Assembly: GCF_002368095.1 (NCBI RefSeq)
Contig: NZ_AP018227.1
Location: 1,092,001-1,156,000, forward strand
Direction: 5' to 3'
DNA from: Calothrix parasitica NIES-267
Lineage (GTDB): Bacteria > Cyanobacteriota > Cyanobacteriia > Cyanobacteriales > Nostocaceae
Length of the DNA: 64,000 nt
Translations under genes and position numbers: made by a program
The notes under the pieces: model-generated
Seen by the model: only the letters and a program-made list of their open reading frames with translations
What the model was told of the DNA's origin: nothing
Database searches by the model: none
In this document: in pieces, positions 51,577-61,459 of the stretch
How the letters are laid out: the number at the start of each line of letters is the position of its first letter
Numbering within the stretch: the stretch's first letter is position 1

Positions 51577-52563
51577 TCAACCCCCAATCTGGGACATAGT
51601 ACGACCATAAGCACCAATGGTTCCCCTATCTCGTTCTTTAAAATTAATTTCCTCTTTGAGAAATAACAAATCCCTTACTTTTTCTTTTAATAGAGAAGAA
51701 TCAACTCCATTTCGTAAAGCATCTTTTAAATTAATTTGACCAGTTTCATTTAACAAACAAGGACGCAACCAACCATCAGCAGATAAACGAATTCGGTTGC
51801 ATTTATCGCAAAAACATTCTGACATTTGCGAGATAAATCCTAAAGTACCTTTTGCTCCAGGAATTTTAAAAACATCAGCAGGACCATTTCCTTTTATATT
51901 AGATTCAATTAAGCCGAATTTTTGTGAAATATGTTCGCGTAATTGTGCTGAAGGAAGCCAAGTAGATTCGTTAAATAATTTACCATTTCCAATCGGCATA
52001 AATTCAATAAAACGAACGTGCCAATTTCGTTCAATTGTCAAAGCTGCTAAATCAAGAATTTCTGAATCGTTGATTCCTTTAATCACAACTACATTTAATT
52101 TCAAAGGATTGAAACCAACTTCGTAAGCTGCTTGAATTCCTTGCCAAGTTTGTTCCCAACGGGACTTTCCCCCATTACCAATCATTTTGTCAAAAATTTC
52201 TGGATTCAGCGAATCAAGACTGATATTAATACGTCGCAAACCTGCATCATAAAGCGGTTTTGCTAATTTATTTAACAAAAAACCATTAGTTGTCATCGCT
52301 AAATCATCGCACCCAGCAAGAGAAGCAACTTCCCCTACAAAATCAACTATCCCCGGACGTAATAATGGTTCCCCTCCAGTCAAACGAAATTTAGTAAACC
52401 CTATGGGAATAAAAACTTTTTCCAATAGGGTTAATAACTCTTGATAATTTAATAATTCCTGTTTTAAAAGATAGTCGAGCTTTTCACCTTCGGGAACGCA
52501 ATAATTACAACGAAAGTTACACCGGTCTATTAAGCTAATACGCAGATAATCTATTTTATTCAT
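51577..52563 (-). CDS. moaA: GTP 3',8-cyclase MoaA
   Basis: This 328-residue radical-SAM enzyme performs the first step of molybdenum cofactor synthesis. The SAM cluster motif is CNFRCNYC (C15, C19, C22). The GGEP SAM-binding motif is [12 protein letters not shown]. The second [4Fe-4S] site is [18 protein letters not shown], which binds the substrate GTP. The C-terminal GG of TMSQIGG matches the essential GG tail of MoaA. Other moa genes are not adjacent. It starts at an ATG. Confidence 0.97.
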   Translation of the reverse strand: MNKIDYLRISLIDRCNFRCNYCVPEGEKLDYLLKQELLNYQELLTLLEKVFIPIGFTKFRLTGGEPLLRPGIVDFVGEVASLAGCDDLAMTTNGFLLNKLAKPLYDAGLRRINISLDSLNPEIFDKMIGNGGKSRWEQTWQGIQAAYEVGFNPLKLNVVVIKGINDSEILDLAALTIERNWHVRFIEFMPIGNGKLFNESTWLPSAQLREHISQKFGLIESNIKGNGPADVFKIPGAKGTLGFISQMSECFCDKCNRIRLSADGWLRPCLLNETGQINLKDALRNGVDSSLLKEKVRDLLFLKEEINFKERDRGTIGAYGRTMSQIGG

Positions 52564-53245
52564 ATACTTATTTTAATAATTGATTCCCAAATTGCTTAAA
52601 CATTATAGTTAAAAGCTTTTGGTGTCAATTAAGAATAGAAAAATTTAAGCATACTCACAATCAAAAAATCTGCTGGGTAAGCCTTAATTCTCATTATTGT
52701 TGCTATTTTGTTTAAAAAACTCTTAAAAATATCAGCGCTTAGGAGTTTCTTGGCAATAGCGCAACTAGCTCCCACATATTGTATTTAATAAGTAATTGGC
52801 TAAACAGAAGGCTTCCTAGTTTAGATAACGTGGCTCAAATAACTCTTGCAATTATATTCGATGAGTTTCGAGTACTTACAGATACGGGTATATTCAAGAT
52901 TATCCTTCATTCAAGGCTCAAATTCATATCTAAAAGTTGAGCTACTTATAAAGCTGTTGTCATTAATTGAGCATATACAAACAATAATGTCATTTCTTCA
53001 CAATGATAGCGGTAAAATCTGGATTATCTTTCATATAACGGATGAAGAAAGCTTACTTTTACTAATTAAATACTGAGGTTTTTTATAGTTGAAGTAAAAT
53101 AAAACACTTTTTATCTTCAAATTCAAAATATTTCAGAATTCAGTAAATATCACCTAACTTCTGTCTTCAATAAAGCGCACAATTCAGATATCGGCTCGAA
53201 AGAGAAGATTAGAAAGAAGTTTAAAAAGAGAAAGGGATTAAAATA
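52564..53245. other. 682-nt intergenic region, no clear gene
   Basis: A 76-codon frame at 52846-53076 starts with TTG, has a low-complexity hydrophobic pattern and no ribosome site, so I do not call it. The rest is AT-rich and includes the leader of the PEP-CTERM gene with AAAGGGA before its ATG. Confidence 0.45.
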
Positions 53246-54046
53246 ATGTTTAAGAAGTTATTTTCTATTGCTGCTTTATCTGCTATCGCTACCGTTACAT
53301 ACGCTGGTTCCGCACAAGCTGCTGGTTTTACTTATGGTTCTGGTGCTTTTCGCGATAACAATGTAACAAATGAAGGTTCTTTTTCAGAGAATGTTAATGA
53401 CTTGGGTTATGAGACATTCGATTTTAATGACAGTGGTGCCTTACCCGGCAATAATAAAATAAAGTATTCTTATTCTGGAAGTAACAGCAAAACTCAAGTT
53501 GTTACAACTGATAATAAAGAAATTAAATGGGCACCTGCTGGTGTGAATGGTGAAAAGAACGAAACCCAATATTTGCAGGTATTTAAAGGTAAAAGTGCTG
53601 TAATCGAAACAGTTAATGAAGGCGATACTTTTAATTACTTCGGTTTAAATTTGGGAGCTTTGAGTAAAGGAAATACCCTCGAATTCTTTAACGCAGGTAA
53701 TGCAGTGGAATTCAATTACCAAGATAGTCAAGGTGTGGCGAAAACTGCGACCACATTGACTTACAATATTTTGACCGCACTTGCTCCTACCGCAGCCCAA
53801 CAACACGGAGGACAAACAAATGGTTTCTTCGAGTTCTTCTCTGAAGGTATGGATGATAACTTCGACAAGATTGTAATTTCTCAACTCAAAGGTGGTGGTT
53901 TTGAGACTGACAACCACACATTCCGTATTGCAAAAGGAAAATATGCACAAGCAAGCGTACCGGAACCAAGCATTGCTTTAGGAATGTTAGCATTCAGTGG
54001 TGGTATGTTCCTACGTAAGCGCAAGCAAAAAAAATCTGTTGAGTAA
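53246..54046 (+). CDS. PEP-CTERM sorting domain protein
   Basis: This 266-residue secreted protein has a signal peptide (MFKKLFSIAALSAIATVTYAGSAQA) and a beta-rich mature domain of unknown type (YETFDFNDSGALPG, LKGGGFETDNHTFRI). The tail is a PEP-CTERM signal: VPEPS, hydrophobic IALGMLAFSGGMFL and basic RKRKQKK. Exosortase (not in this window) would cut there. Proteins of this class are often anchored in biofilm or sheath material. It is the second PEP-CTERM protein of the window; the two do not share their mature domains. It is followed by two hairpins and a terminator. Confidence 0.85.
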   Translation: MFKKLFSIAALSAIATVTYAGSAQAAGFTYGSGAFRDNNVTNEGSFSENVNDLGYETFDFNDSGALPGNNKIKYSYSGSNSKTQVVTTDNKEIKWAPAGVNGEKNETQYLQVFKGKSAVIETVNEGDTFNYFGLNLGALSKGNTLEFFNAGNAVEFNYQDSQGVAKTATTLTYNILTALAPTAAQQHGGQTNGFFEFFSEGMDDNFDKIVISQLKGGGFETDNHTFRIAKGKYAQASVPEPSIALGMLAFSGGMFLRKRKQKKSVE

Positions 54047-54103
54047 TTTGCGATTGCTTAATTTATCTTTGACATCGTTTTTGTAATCCTTTCAATTAAT
54101 TTC

Positions 54104-54157
54104 TATAGTGGAAGCATCTTTCCTCTCAACAAAAAGGAACTTGATGCTTCCACTATA
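54104..54157. other. Long inverted repeat after the PEP-CTERM gene
   Basis: TATAGTGGAAGCAT (54104-54117) pairs with ATGCTTCCACTATA (54144-54157) around TTTCCTCTCAACAAAAAGG. It is a possible terminator but lacks a good T run on either strand. Confidence 0.5.
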
Positions 54158-54207
54158 AAGTTTAATTAATAAGAATGATTCCGAACAATTTCCCTTCTAA
54201 ATTCTGT

Positions 54208-54245
54208 CCTGCAACCTAAACATAGGGTTTGCAGGTTTTTATTTC
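54208..54245 (+). terminator. Rho-independent terminator of the PEP-CTERM gene
   Basis: The stem CCTGCAACCTA / TAGGGTTTGCAGG (one bulge) is followed by TTTTTATTT. Confidence 0.75.
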
Positions 54246-54253
54246 TGCAAAAT

Positions 54254-54284
54254 GGATTGACAGATTATTGATAACTGTCAATCC
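54254..54284 (-). terminator. Terminator hairpin of the minus-strand isiA-type gene
   Basis: GGATTGACAG / CTGTCAATCC with an 11-nt loop begins 9 nt after the stop of the gene at 54293. On the minus strand it is followed by ATTTTG, so it is a weak to moderate terminator. Confidence 0.6.
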
Positions 54285-54292
54285 AATTTTTA

Positions 54293-55342
54293 CTAACTAG
54301 CAACTCTCGGAGCTTTGACTATATCATCATTATTAAAGTCAAACCCTGCTTCTGTTAGGCGAGCGCGGCTAGCATGCCATATATGTCCGCAGAGAAATAG
54401 GCTTGCTAACACAATATGAAAGCTTACCAACCATCCGCGAGAAGAGACTAAATCCGGTGTGGATTCTATCATCTTTGCAGGCCCGTAAAAGACTTCGGGA
54501 TAAACAGTGTCGTTGAAAAAGGCAAATGTTGCAGCCAGAAAACCCATATATGCTATGGCTCCTAAACTGTAAGATAAATAAGCTTCTCCAGACCAAACTA
54601 AAATTTTCTCAGCCCAAGGAAATGGCTTACTTATAATGTGCCAAATACCACCACCGATGCACATTAATCCAACCCAGATATGACCGCCAATTACGTCTTC
54701 GAGGTTATCTACAGCAGCCATACCTGTAGCACCATGAACCGGAAATAAGTAGCTAAAGATTCTAAACGGATTCAGGGTTGGACTACTAATTAATCGCACG
54801 TCTCCACCCGTTCCGATATTCGGGTCATATATTCCACCCCACAACATCGCTTTTGCTACTAACAACCAAGCACCTACACCTAAAAGAACCAGATGGATTC
54901 CTAAAATTGTGGTCATCTTATCTTTATCTTTCCAGTCATAGCCGAAAAATCCCATGTAGCTCGAATCTTCCGGTAATACGCTCGGTCCTCTTAATGAGTG
55001 AAATATACCACCCGCACCTAAAACAGCTGAAGAAATTAAATGTATTACACCAATAATGTAAAAAGGCTGAATATCAGTTACTGCACCCCCAGCACCAACA
55101 CCCAAACCGAGACTTGCTAAATGTGGAAGTAAAATTAAACCTTGTTCGTACATTGGCAAAGCTGGATTGAAATGCGATATTTCAAACAATGTCATCGCAC
55201 CAGCCCAAAAGACTATCAAACCGGCATGAGCTACATGAGCGCCCAGTAGTTTTCCGGATAAATTTAGCAAGCGAGCATTACCACGATACCAGTCAACGTC
55301 AGTGAAGCTATATGTCTGATTATTGAAAGAAGTTACAGCCAT
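54293..55342 (-). CDS. IsiA/Pcb-type CP43-like chlorophyll-binding protein, paralogue C
   Basis: This 349-residue six-helix antenna protein of the CP43'/Pcb/IsiA family has conserved chlorophyll-ligand histidines in [70 protein letters not shown] and GHIWHA. It lacks the large lumenal loop E of true CP43. The start [24 protein letters not shown] and C-terminus differ from the two copies at 56727 and 57878. isiB precedes it by 110 nt on the same strand, with heptamer DNA between. Such proteins ring photosystem I or serve as antennae under iron limitation. Which photosystem this one serves is unknown. Confidence 0.9.
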   Translation of the reverse strand: MAVTSFNNQTYSFTDVDWYRGNARLLNLSGKLLGAHVAHAGLIVFWAGAMTLFEISHFNPALPMYEQGLILLPHLASLGLGVGAGGAVTDIQPFYIIGVIHLISSAVLGAGGIFHSLRGPSVLPEDSSYMGFFGYDWKDKDKMTTILGIHLVLLGVGAWLLVAKAMLWGGIYDPNIGTGGDVRLISSPTLNPFRIFSYLFPVHGATGMAAVDNLEDVIGGHIWVGLMCIGGGIWHIISKPFPWAEKILVWSGEAYLSYSLGAIAYMGFLAATFAFFNDTVYPEVFYGPAKMIESTPDLVSSRGWLVSFHIVLASLFLCGHIWHASRARLTEAGFDFNNDDIVKAPRVAS

Positions 55343-55452
55343 TCTATTTTGGATTTTGGATTTTAGATTTTGGATTTTAGATTTCGGATTGTCTGCAATA
55401 GCAGTAATCTAACGGTTTGAAATTAGTTTAAAAGAAAAAACATTCTGTAAAT

Positions 55453-55962
55453 CTATAATCCGAAAGCTGACTTAATTTGAGCAGCCCAAGCCGTGATTCT
55501 TTCCTCGCTCAAGTCAGATTGATTATCATCATCAAGAGCAAGTCCGCAAAATTTCCCGTCTCTCAAAGCTTTTGACTCACTAAATTCATATCCATCTGTG
55601 GCGGTATAACCAACTGTCTTCCCTCCTCTTTCAGAAATCTTCTCTTCCAATATCCCCATGGCATCTTGAAAGTTTTCGTCATATCCAACTTGGTCTCCAG
55701 TACCGAAATAAGCCACTGTTTTACCACTAAAATCAACCTCATCGAGGTCTTCAAACAAGCCTTCCCAATCACTCTGAAGTTCGCCGATATTCCAAGTCGG
55801 ACAACCGATAATCAGACATTCATACTCATCAAAATCACCGGTTTCTGCTTCTGCAATATCGTGCATTGTTACACCATCACCCAAAGCATCCCGAATCATT
55901 TCCGCAGCAGATTCGGTTTTACCAGTTGTAGTACCGTAGAAAAGACCAATTTGTTTTGACAT
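55453..55962 (-). CDS. isiB: Flavodoxin
   Basis: This 169-residue long-chain flavodoxin binds FMN and replaces ferredoxin under iron starvation. The FMN phosphate loop is FYGTTTGKTESAA (residues 9-21). The 50s loop is CPTWNIGELQSDW, with the tryptophan stacking on FMN, and the 90s loop is FGTGDQVGYDENFQDAMG, with its tyrosine. Length and acidity fit. It is placed between two isiA-type genes on the same strand, as in other cyanobacteria where isiB follows isiA. A Fur-like site lies about 200 nt upstream (56157-56175). Confidence 0.97.
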   Translation of the reverse strand: MSKQIGLFYGTTTGKTESAAEMIRDALGDGVTMHDIAEAETGDFDEYECLIIGCPTWNIGELQSDWEGLFEDLDEVDFSGKTVAYFGTGDQVGYDENFQDAMGILEEKISERGGKTVGYTATDGYEFSESKALRDGKFCGLALDDDNQSDLSEERITAWAAQIKSAFGL

Positions 55963-56287
55963 TTTAGAACTACTCGCTATTGAAAATAAATTAACTGAGA
56001 ATAAACAAATTATTGCAACTATTTACTGCCAGATATATTCCCCTTGGAGATAATAGACCATCAGCATGTAAATAGTATCCTGCAATATCCTGTTATTCAT
56101 CCACCATCAAGGCAGGTAGAGAGAACTCTTAAGCTATAAGGCTTAATGAATATAACTCTCAATAATTATTTATCAGCATATCAATAATTTAAAAAATATT
56201 CGCAACTATTTGATGAAGTTTTGTAAACATATCGATTATTTTTAGAGTTAGTTGTATTCAAGAGTAGTTACAAAGCTCTGTTCTTGG
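55963..56287. other. 325-nt isiB leader
   Basis: This region is AT-rich. A Fur-like site lies at 56157-56175, and the Cys-rich gene begins upstream of it. No other frame or clear terminator is seen. Confidence 0.45.
56157..56175 (-). promoter_or_regulatory. Candidate Fur box upstream of isiB
   Basis: On the minus strand the site reads TGATAAATAATTATTGAGA, which resembles the Fur hexamer array (GATAAT x 3). AT-rich background lowers confidence. It lies about 195 nt before the isiB start. Confidence 0.35.
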
Positions 56288-56602
56288 TCAGCATTTGCAG
56301 CGAATCGTAGGCTCCGAAGGTATCCCAAGCTTTTTTTTGCGCTGACCTTTTTGAGAAGAATTACAATTAACGGTTTTCATTTCAAAGTCAATGCATCCGA
56401 TAGCTTCTTCCGAACAAGCTTTATAGGGATGAATCGTACATTTGAGACGATAGTCATTGGTAAAAAAATCACAGCCAGAGCAAGGAACATCATGAAGTTT
56501 TTTTAGGTGCTTCGTTCCTTTATTCAGCATCAAGCAAAAGCTAGCAATAGCAAAGATGACTATTGACCAGGCACAAAAAGCACAAAGAAATGTAAGTAGC
56601 AT
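56288..56602 (-). CDS. Small Cys-rich membrane protein in the isi cluster
   Basis: This 104-residue protein has one N-terminal membrane helix (TFLCAFCAWSIVIFAIASFCLMLN, 4-27) and a cysteine-rich cytoplasmic or lumenal part. The spacing CSGCDFF (C41, C44), LKCTIHPYKACSEEAIGCIDFE (C55, C63, C70) and C80 resembles a small metal or Fe-S site. I recall similar conserved Cys-patterned proteins in cyanobacteria but cannot give a family name or function. It is on the same strand as isiA and isiB, 325 nt upstream of isiB and 43 nt beyond the terminator of the isiA pair, so it may have its own promoter. Confidence 0.65.
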   Translation of the reverse strand: MLLTFLCAFCAWSIVIFAIASFCLMLNKGTKHLKKLHDVPCSGCDFFTNDYRLKCTIHPYKACSEEAIGCIDFEMKTVNCNSSQKGQRKKKLGIPSEPTIRCKC

Positions 56603-56644
56603 AGTTTATCTTCAAAATATATCTTTAAACAGGACTTTCCAAAA

Positions 56645-56680
56645 AAAATGTCCGTAGATTAATCACAGCTACGGACATTA
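56645..56680 (-). terminator. Rho-independent terminator after the isiA-type pair
   Basis: On the minus strand, AATGTCCGTAG and CTACGGACATT form an 11-bp stem with an 11-nt loop, followed by TTTTTTTT. It lies about 47 nt after the stop of the gene at 56727 and ends the two-gene isiA-type unit. Confidence 0.85.
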
Positions 56681-56726
56681 AATTTAGTAGGCTCTCAGAG
56701 TCAGAACAATTAAAAACTATAGAAAA

Positions 56727-57692
56727 TTAAGGGTTTATTTGACGAGAACGCCAAGAATGCCATACATAACCACAGAAGGCTATAATTCCTAATAAAATCT
56801 GTACATTTGCTGTTCCCAAGCGGTCATAACCGTAAAAATCGACGGGATATACTATTTGGTTATAGGCTATGAATGGAGTAGAAATAAAGGCCATTAAAGC
56901 TAAACCAAGTAGGCTATAAGAAAGAATTTCCTCGCCATTCTGAATCGGAAATATTCGCCTTACCCAGGCAAAAGGTTGTATTAAAATATGCCAAATACCG
57001 CCTAAAATCAACATCAATCCGACCCAGATATGACCGCCGATGACATCTTCCAAATTGTCAACGCTCGCCATTCCTAAAAGATTCCAACTCCCATCTTTTA
57101 AACCCACTAAGTAACCAAATATTATATTTGGGTCAAGAGTAGGATTACTAATTAACCTGACTTCACCCAAATTAGCATCATAAATTCCACCAAAATACAT
57201 CGCTTTTAATACTAAAAGAAATGCTCCCAAACCTAGAATAATCAGATGATTACCCAAAATAAAACCTAGCTTTTTGGGGTCATCCCATTCGTAGTGAAAT
57301 TTCGCCACAATTCCACCAGGACTATACAAAACAGCCGGACCGCGAAATACATGAAAAAGTCCACCTGCACCTAAAACTGCTGAAGCAACTAAATGCAGAA
57401 TACCAATAACAAAATAGGGATAAGTATCTACCACTTGACCATTAGCACCAACACCCCAGCCTAAAGTTGCCAGATGAGGTAACAAAGTCATCACCTGCTC
57501 GTACATCGGAACATCAGGAGCAAAGCGCAATACTTCAATGATAGTAATGCTCCCAGCCCAAAACATTATCAAACCTGCATGAGCGATATGGGCACCTAAT
57601 AATTGTCCCGACAAATCTGTCAAACGAGCATTACCAACTAACCAAGGTGAGTCTGTACCTGATGCAAAAGTTTTATCGGTTGAAACAGCCAC
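56727..57692 (-). CDS. IsiA/Pcb-type CP43-like chlorophyll-binding protein, paralogue B
   Basis: This 321-residue six-helix antenna protein of the IsiA/Pcb family starts at a GTG. It has the histidine ligands in [68 protein letters not shown] and [11 protein letters not shown]. It is shorter than the two neighbours because its last segment, [22 protein letters not shown], ends without the longer C-terminal tail. It lies 185 nt downstream of paralogue A and is probably co-transcribed with it. Iron-stress antenna function is inferred. Confidence 0.9.
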   Translation of the reverse strand: MAVSTDKTFASGTDSPWLVGNARLTDLSGQLLGAHIAHAGLIMFWAGSITIIEVLRFAPDVPMYEQVMTLLPHLATLGWGVGANGQVVDTYPYFVIGILHLVASAVLGAGGLFHVFRGPAVLYSPGGIVAKFHYEWDDPKKLGFILGNHLIILGLGAFLLVLKAMYFGGIYDANLGEVRLISNPTLDPNIIFGYLVGLKDGSWNLLGMASVDNLEDVIGGHIWVGLMLILGGIWHILIQPFAWVRRIFPIQNGEEILSYSLLGLALMAFISTPFIAYNQIVYPVDFYGYDRLGTANVQILLGIIAFCGYVWHSWRSRQINP

Positions 57693-57765
57693 AATTTTTA
57701 TCCTTTTCTAATTTTTATTCTAGAAACTGACGGTCGTTGATATCTTTTACAATTCTCAACAAGTT

Positions 57766-57835
57766 TCTAGAAACCCGTTTTCTGCTGCGATAAAAACAAT
57801 TACTTTGTTAGACAACGAACAACAAAACGGGTTTC
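57766..57835. other. Long hairpin between isiA-type paralogues A and B
   Basis: GAAACCCGTTTT (about 57771-57782) pairs with AAAACGGGTTTC (about 57824-57835). It has no strong T run on the minus strand, so it may be a processing or attenuation site rather than a full terminator. A CCCGTTTT core of this kind resembles the TATAGCA MITE core. Confidence 0.5.
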
Positions 57836-57877
57836 TGATATTTAGAAATGCTGTATAAAACAACCTCTCTATAGTTA

Positions 57878-58921
57878 TTACGATTCGTTTCCAACAACTC
57901 CTACAGAATCCAGTGCTTTACCAAACTGTTTGAAGTCAACACCAATAGCTCGTAGCGCGTGCCATAGATGTCCTTGTAAAAAGAAGAAAGCAAGGAAGAA
58001 ATGAGCATTTGCTAACCATGCTCTGGCTGTATGAGCGCCGTTAGGCAAGTCTACTGTATCTGCAAAATAGGGACAGATACCAAACTTGAGTTCTAATGCA
58101 GGCCCGTAGAATTCAACTGGGTAAGCCAAGGTATTGACCGCACAATAGTAAGATGCAACAAATCCAGCCAGAGCAATTCCTCCTAGAGAGTAAGACAGAA
58201 TTGCTTCACCAGAGAAGATTAAGGCTTTCTTTGCCCAAGGTAATGGTTCTTGGATAATATGCCACACTCCGCCCCCAATCAACATTACACCGACATAAAT
58301 ATGTCCTCCCACTAAGTCTTCTAGATTATCGACACTAGCAAAATGAAACTGATAGCCATAGATAACCAGAGGGTTGAGAGTCGGATTAGTCACAGTCCGG
58401 ACAGTCTCGGATGCAGCATCATAGAGTCCACCAAAGAACATTGCTTTAGCTGCCAACAATAAGGCTCCGACTCCTAAAAACAGCAGGTGATGCCCTAAAA
58501 TAATTCCCAGTTGCTTGGGATCATCCCATTCAAAGTGAAACCTACGAGCTTGTCCAGTGGAATCTTCCAAGCTTCTCGGACCTTTGAAAGTATGGAATAA
58601 CGCACCAGCACCTAAGACAGCAGATGAAATTAGGTGTACCATTCCGATAGCAAAATAAGGGTATGTATCAGTTACTATCCCACCATCTCCTACACCAATA
58701 CCTAAAGTCGCTAGATGAGGTAATAAAATCAACCCTTGTTGACCCATTGGTATCTCAGGATTATATCGAGACAGTTCAAATAGAGTAAACGAACCAGCCC
58801 ACAGAGTAATTAGAGCCGCTTGCGCTGCATGGGCCCCAATAAATAACCCTGACAATTTGGCAAAGCGTGCATTACCAGCCCACCAATCATATTTAACTTT
58901 AGGATTATCGTAAGTTTGCAT
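57878..58921 (-). CDS. isiA: Iron-stress chlorophyll-binding protein IsiA (CP43'), paralogue A
   Basis: This 347-residue protein has the usual length of IsiA. Six membrane helices and chlorophyll-ligand histidines are seen: [100 protein letters not shown] and the C-terminal [23 protein letters not shown]. IsiA forms rings around photosystem I in iron-starved cells. It is the first gene of an isiA-type unit of two genes, with a structured 390-nt leader, and isiB follows further downstream. The tail after the last helix is typical of canonical IsiA, so I give the symbol to this copy. Confidence 0.93.
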   Translation of the reverse strand: MQTYDNPKVKYDWWAGNARFAKLSGLFIGAHAAQAALITLWAGSFTLFELSRYNPEIPMGQQGLILLPHLATLGIGVGDGGIVTDTYPYFAIGMVHLISSAVLGAGALFHTFKGPRSLEDSTGQARRFHFEWDDPKQLGIILGHHLLFLGVGALLLAAKAMFFGGLYDAASETVRTVTNPTLNPLVIYGYQFHFASVDNLEDLVGGHIYVGVMLIGGGVWHIIQEPLPWAKKALIFSGEAILSYSLGGIALAGFVASYYCAVNTLAYPVEFYGPALELKFGICPYFADTVDLPNGAHTARAWLANAHFFLAFFFLQGHLWHALRAIGVDFKQFGKALDSVGVVGNES

Positions 58922-59313
58922 TGTTTAACGCTTTCTCCTTATTAGCAATATTCTTCAATAATTGGACGTGAATTTACAGTTCAACCTGTTTTAGTTAAAA
59001 CAGGTTAATTGCAGACCGCCAATTTTTCATCACCACCGAAGTCCGTTTCAGTTGAAATAGATACGCACTATAGCTTTAAAAGCACTACAGTTCCGTAAAC
59101 GCAGCTTGTCAACGGACTTCCCCTCAACAGTGCAACGTTTTTTCTTTTGACTTAATGCTTAGTTTATTGATAAAGATTTTTATTAACAATAGTATTTACA
59201 AAAATTAATAGTTGCATTTCAATATAGGCTTAGTGAATGAGCCGCCATATTGGAGTCTGGCAGCTATTAACCCTGGTGTTTAGTGTAGATGCAGCATCCA
59301 GCAGCAAAATGAA
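58922..59313. promoter_or_regulatory. Structured isiA leader with a Fur-like site
   Basis: On the isiA (minus) side this 392-nt region includes a perfect AACCTGTTTTAGTTAAAACAGGTT palindrome (about 58983-59006). A longer inverted repeat, AAGTCCGTT (59039-59047) / AACGGACTT (59111-59119), lies farther out. TTGATAAAGATTTTTATTAACAA (59167-59189) resembles a Fur box. The region also serves the divergent gene at 59314. Confidence 0.5.
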
Positions 59314-59733
59314 ATGAAACAACAAAGCAGAGAAAAAATTCTCGAATTTTTAGCCGATTTGTCAGCACCAGTAGATCCTGAAGTATTTGCAGGTTTTGGT
59401 AGCAAGCTTCAGAGAAATAGATATGAATGGCAAAAACAAGAGTGTGAATTTGAAAAAGAAGAAGAATATATCTGCTGTTGGGTAGAGGAACAGGAAGTTA
59501 TGCATACCTTGGATATTTTGTTCGATATTGCACGTAATCCCCCCGGAATAGAATTTTGCAATGGAATTTACCAGCGTAGAAAATCGGATTGGGAATACTT
59601 TTTAATTTTACTAATTTATCTTTTAGGAAAAAAGGATAAAGTTACGCTCTTAAATCAAATAGAAGATAATAATCAAGATAAAAAACTATATCCTATTATT
59701 GAAGAAGTTAAACAATATCTTGCGGATGATTAG
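59314..59733 (+). CDS. Hypothetical protein, 139 residues
   Basis: This acidic, soluble protein is divergent from isiA. It has no signal peptide or membrane helix. Charged helices (MKQQSREKILEFLADLSAPVD, WQKQECEFEKEEEYICC) precede a hydrophobic block, WEYFLILLIYLLGKKDKVTLLNQIE, and an acidic end. I do not recognise a family. Composition and length support a coding gene, but there is no strong ribosome site. A shared promoter region with isiA could couple it to iron stress, which is inference. Confidence 0.55.
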   Translation: MKQQSREKILEFLADLSAPVDPEVFAGFGSKLQRNRYEWQKQECEFEKEEEYICCWVEEQEVMHTLDILFDIARNPPGIEFCNGIYQRRKSDWEYFLILLIYLLGKKDKVTLLNQIEDNNQDKKLYPIIEEVKQYLADD

Positions 59734-59889
59734 TTTTTTGATAAATAGGAATTTCAATGCTAATTTTATAACACATAGTAAGAAGTTTTCCGTACTAACT
59801 TATAATTCTCAAAAAGCTAGCAAAAATCTAATTTAAAACTAATATTGTGCTAATTAACTAATCCTTAAAGCATAATCTCATGAATCATT

Positions 59890-61116
59890 TCAACTTCTTC
59901 CCGATATTTTTTCAATTTGTTGGGTAAATTCATCTGTTTCATAACCCAACTGCTGCGCTAATTCCAATCCTTTTTGAAAAGCTGCAAGAGCCGATTGATT
60001 TTCTTGACGCTGTAAATGAATTTTACCTATTTGCTCGTAGGCACTCATCATACCGTAAAAATTAGCAGCTCGTTCTTCTGCTTGCAATAGAATCTGACCG
60101 GTTTGTAAAGCTTCCTCAGTTTGACCTTCAGCAACATATAGTGAAATTAACTTTTGCAAAGCTTCAGCAGCACGTACATATTGTTGAAAATCCCAAGCCA
60201 TAGTATAAGCTTCTTGATAGTTTTTAAAAGCTTCATCTACCAAATTTGGATTTGCTTTTGCTAAACTTTCGTAATCGGAACCGATAGATAATTTTAATGC
60301 TGATAACTTTGCAATATCGTTTGTTTGACGATAAACTAACGATAGTTTTTTACGTGCATCTATTGCTTTTTGAGGCTGTTTAGTACGGTCATAAATGTAA
60401 GCTAAATCTTTTAAAGATTGTTCAATATCATTATTGTTAGAAACTAAATTTATTAATTGCTCGTAGGTGGCTGCCGCTGCTGGATAATCAAACCAATCAA
60501 GATGAACTTTGGCAATAGTTTTTAGCGTATCTACCTCACCTGTAACATCCGAATTTACCCGGAAAATTGCCAAAACTTCGTTATAAGCTTCCACAGCTAA
60601 AGATGGCGATCGCACTTGTCGGTAAGCTTCACCCAAAGCCTGTAATACCTTTAAATCTGCTGTATTCTGAGATTTAACTTTAACCTGCTTTTGAATTGCT
60701 TGTAATCGCTGAGTAATATACCTGATTTGTAAGCGATTGTTTTTTGTGTAAGCAACCCCACCAACCCTCTGCAATGCTTGAATTTCTGAAGCTGTACCTA
60801 AGTAACGACGCAAACGTAGTTCTCGATTCCAAGTAGAAAACGCTCCGTCGGTATCCCCAGCTTGCAATTTTGCAGTTGCTTCTTGATTAAGTTTATCCAA
60901 AGCTGCTTCCAAAGAACGCTTTTCTTGAGAACTTAAAGGCTGTTGATTATTAGTTTGTGGTAGCAATGGGTCGGGTAAAGTAATTTCCAAAGGAGAAGGT
61001 GGAAATTTTTTCGGTGGTAATGGTTTTTTTTCTTTGGCTAAAGTTAACGAACTCCCAAGTAAACAAATTGTAATTGATGTAGTAATCAAAATACTCAAGC
61101 GTTGTATCTTTATCAT
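59890..61116 (-). CDS. Secreted TPR protein
   Basis: This is a protein of about 408 residues with an N-terminal signal (MIKIQRLSILITTSITICLLGSSLTLA) when the ATG at 61116 is used; earlier in-frame starts at 61134 and 61170 are possible. A Pro-rich mature N-terminus is followed by TPR units (about 85-410): ALGEAYRQVRSPSLAVEAYNEVL, TIAKVHLDWFDYPAAAATYEQLI, LKLSIGSDYESLAKANP and IGKIHLQRQENQSALAAFQKGLELAQQLG. A periplasmic scaffold role is inferred; the partner is unknown. It is monocistronic. Confidence 0.82.
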   Translation of the reverse strand: MIKIQRLSILITTSITICLLGSSLTLAKEKKPLPPKKFPPSPLEITLPDPLLPQTNNQQPLSSQEKRSLEAALDKLNQEATAKLQAGDTDGAFSTWNRELRLRRYLGTASEIQALQRVGGVAYTKNNRLQIRYITQRLQAIQKQVKVKSQNTADLKVLQALGEAYRQVRSPSLAVEAYNEVLAIFRVNSDVTGEVDTLKTIAKVHLDWFDYPAAAATYEQLINLVSNNNDIEQSLKDLAYIYDRTKQPQKAIDARKKLSLVYRQTNDIAKLSALKLSIGSDYESLAKANPNLVDEAFKNYQEAYTMAWDFQQYVRAAEALQKLISLYVAEGQTEEALQTGQILLQAEERAANFYGMMSAYEQIGKIHLQRQENQSALAAFQKGLELAQQLGYETDEFTQQIEKISGRS

Positions 61117-61459
61117 TTTCTTAGAATTGAGCATCGGAAATAACATGAGCGCAATTATCAAAACTATCAAATATTAACGTGACATTAGTGACGAGTATCC
61201 GCTCTCCTAAGTTCTCCATGAATTATTTTGGTCGAAATTGTCGTATTCACTTCTGGTTGCTCTTGAAAAGTGAATTGCGCTAATTTTAGAATAAATCATC
61301 AAACAATTAGGAGAGAATCTCCTAAAACTCGTTAATAAATTATATTATTAGCAAAAATCAGGAACAATTATTTAAATTCGTTACGCGTAGCTCCTAATCT
61401 AGCGACTTGAGTTGGTAATATACTTGTATCTAAAAAACTTACATCTAAAAGTATATGTA
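61117..61459. other. Divergent promoter region of the TPR and cpcT genes
   Basis: About 340 nt of AT-rich DNA. No frame is supported other than N-terminal extensions of the two flanking genes. The CpcT ATG (61460) follows a weak ribosome site. Confidence 0.4.

Noticed and set aside
52846-53076. 76-codon frame upstream of the PEP-CTERM gene
   Set aside because: TTG start, no ribosome site and low-complexity hydrophobic content; too weak to call as a gene.
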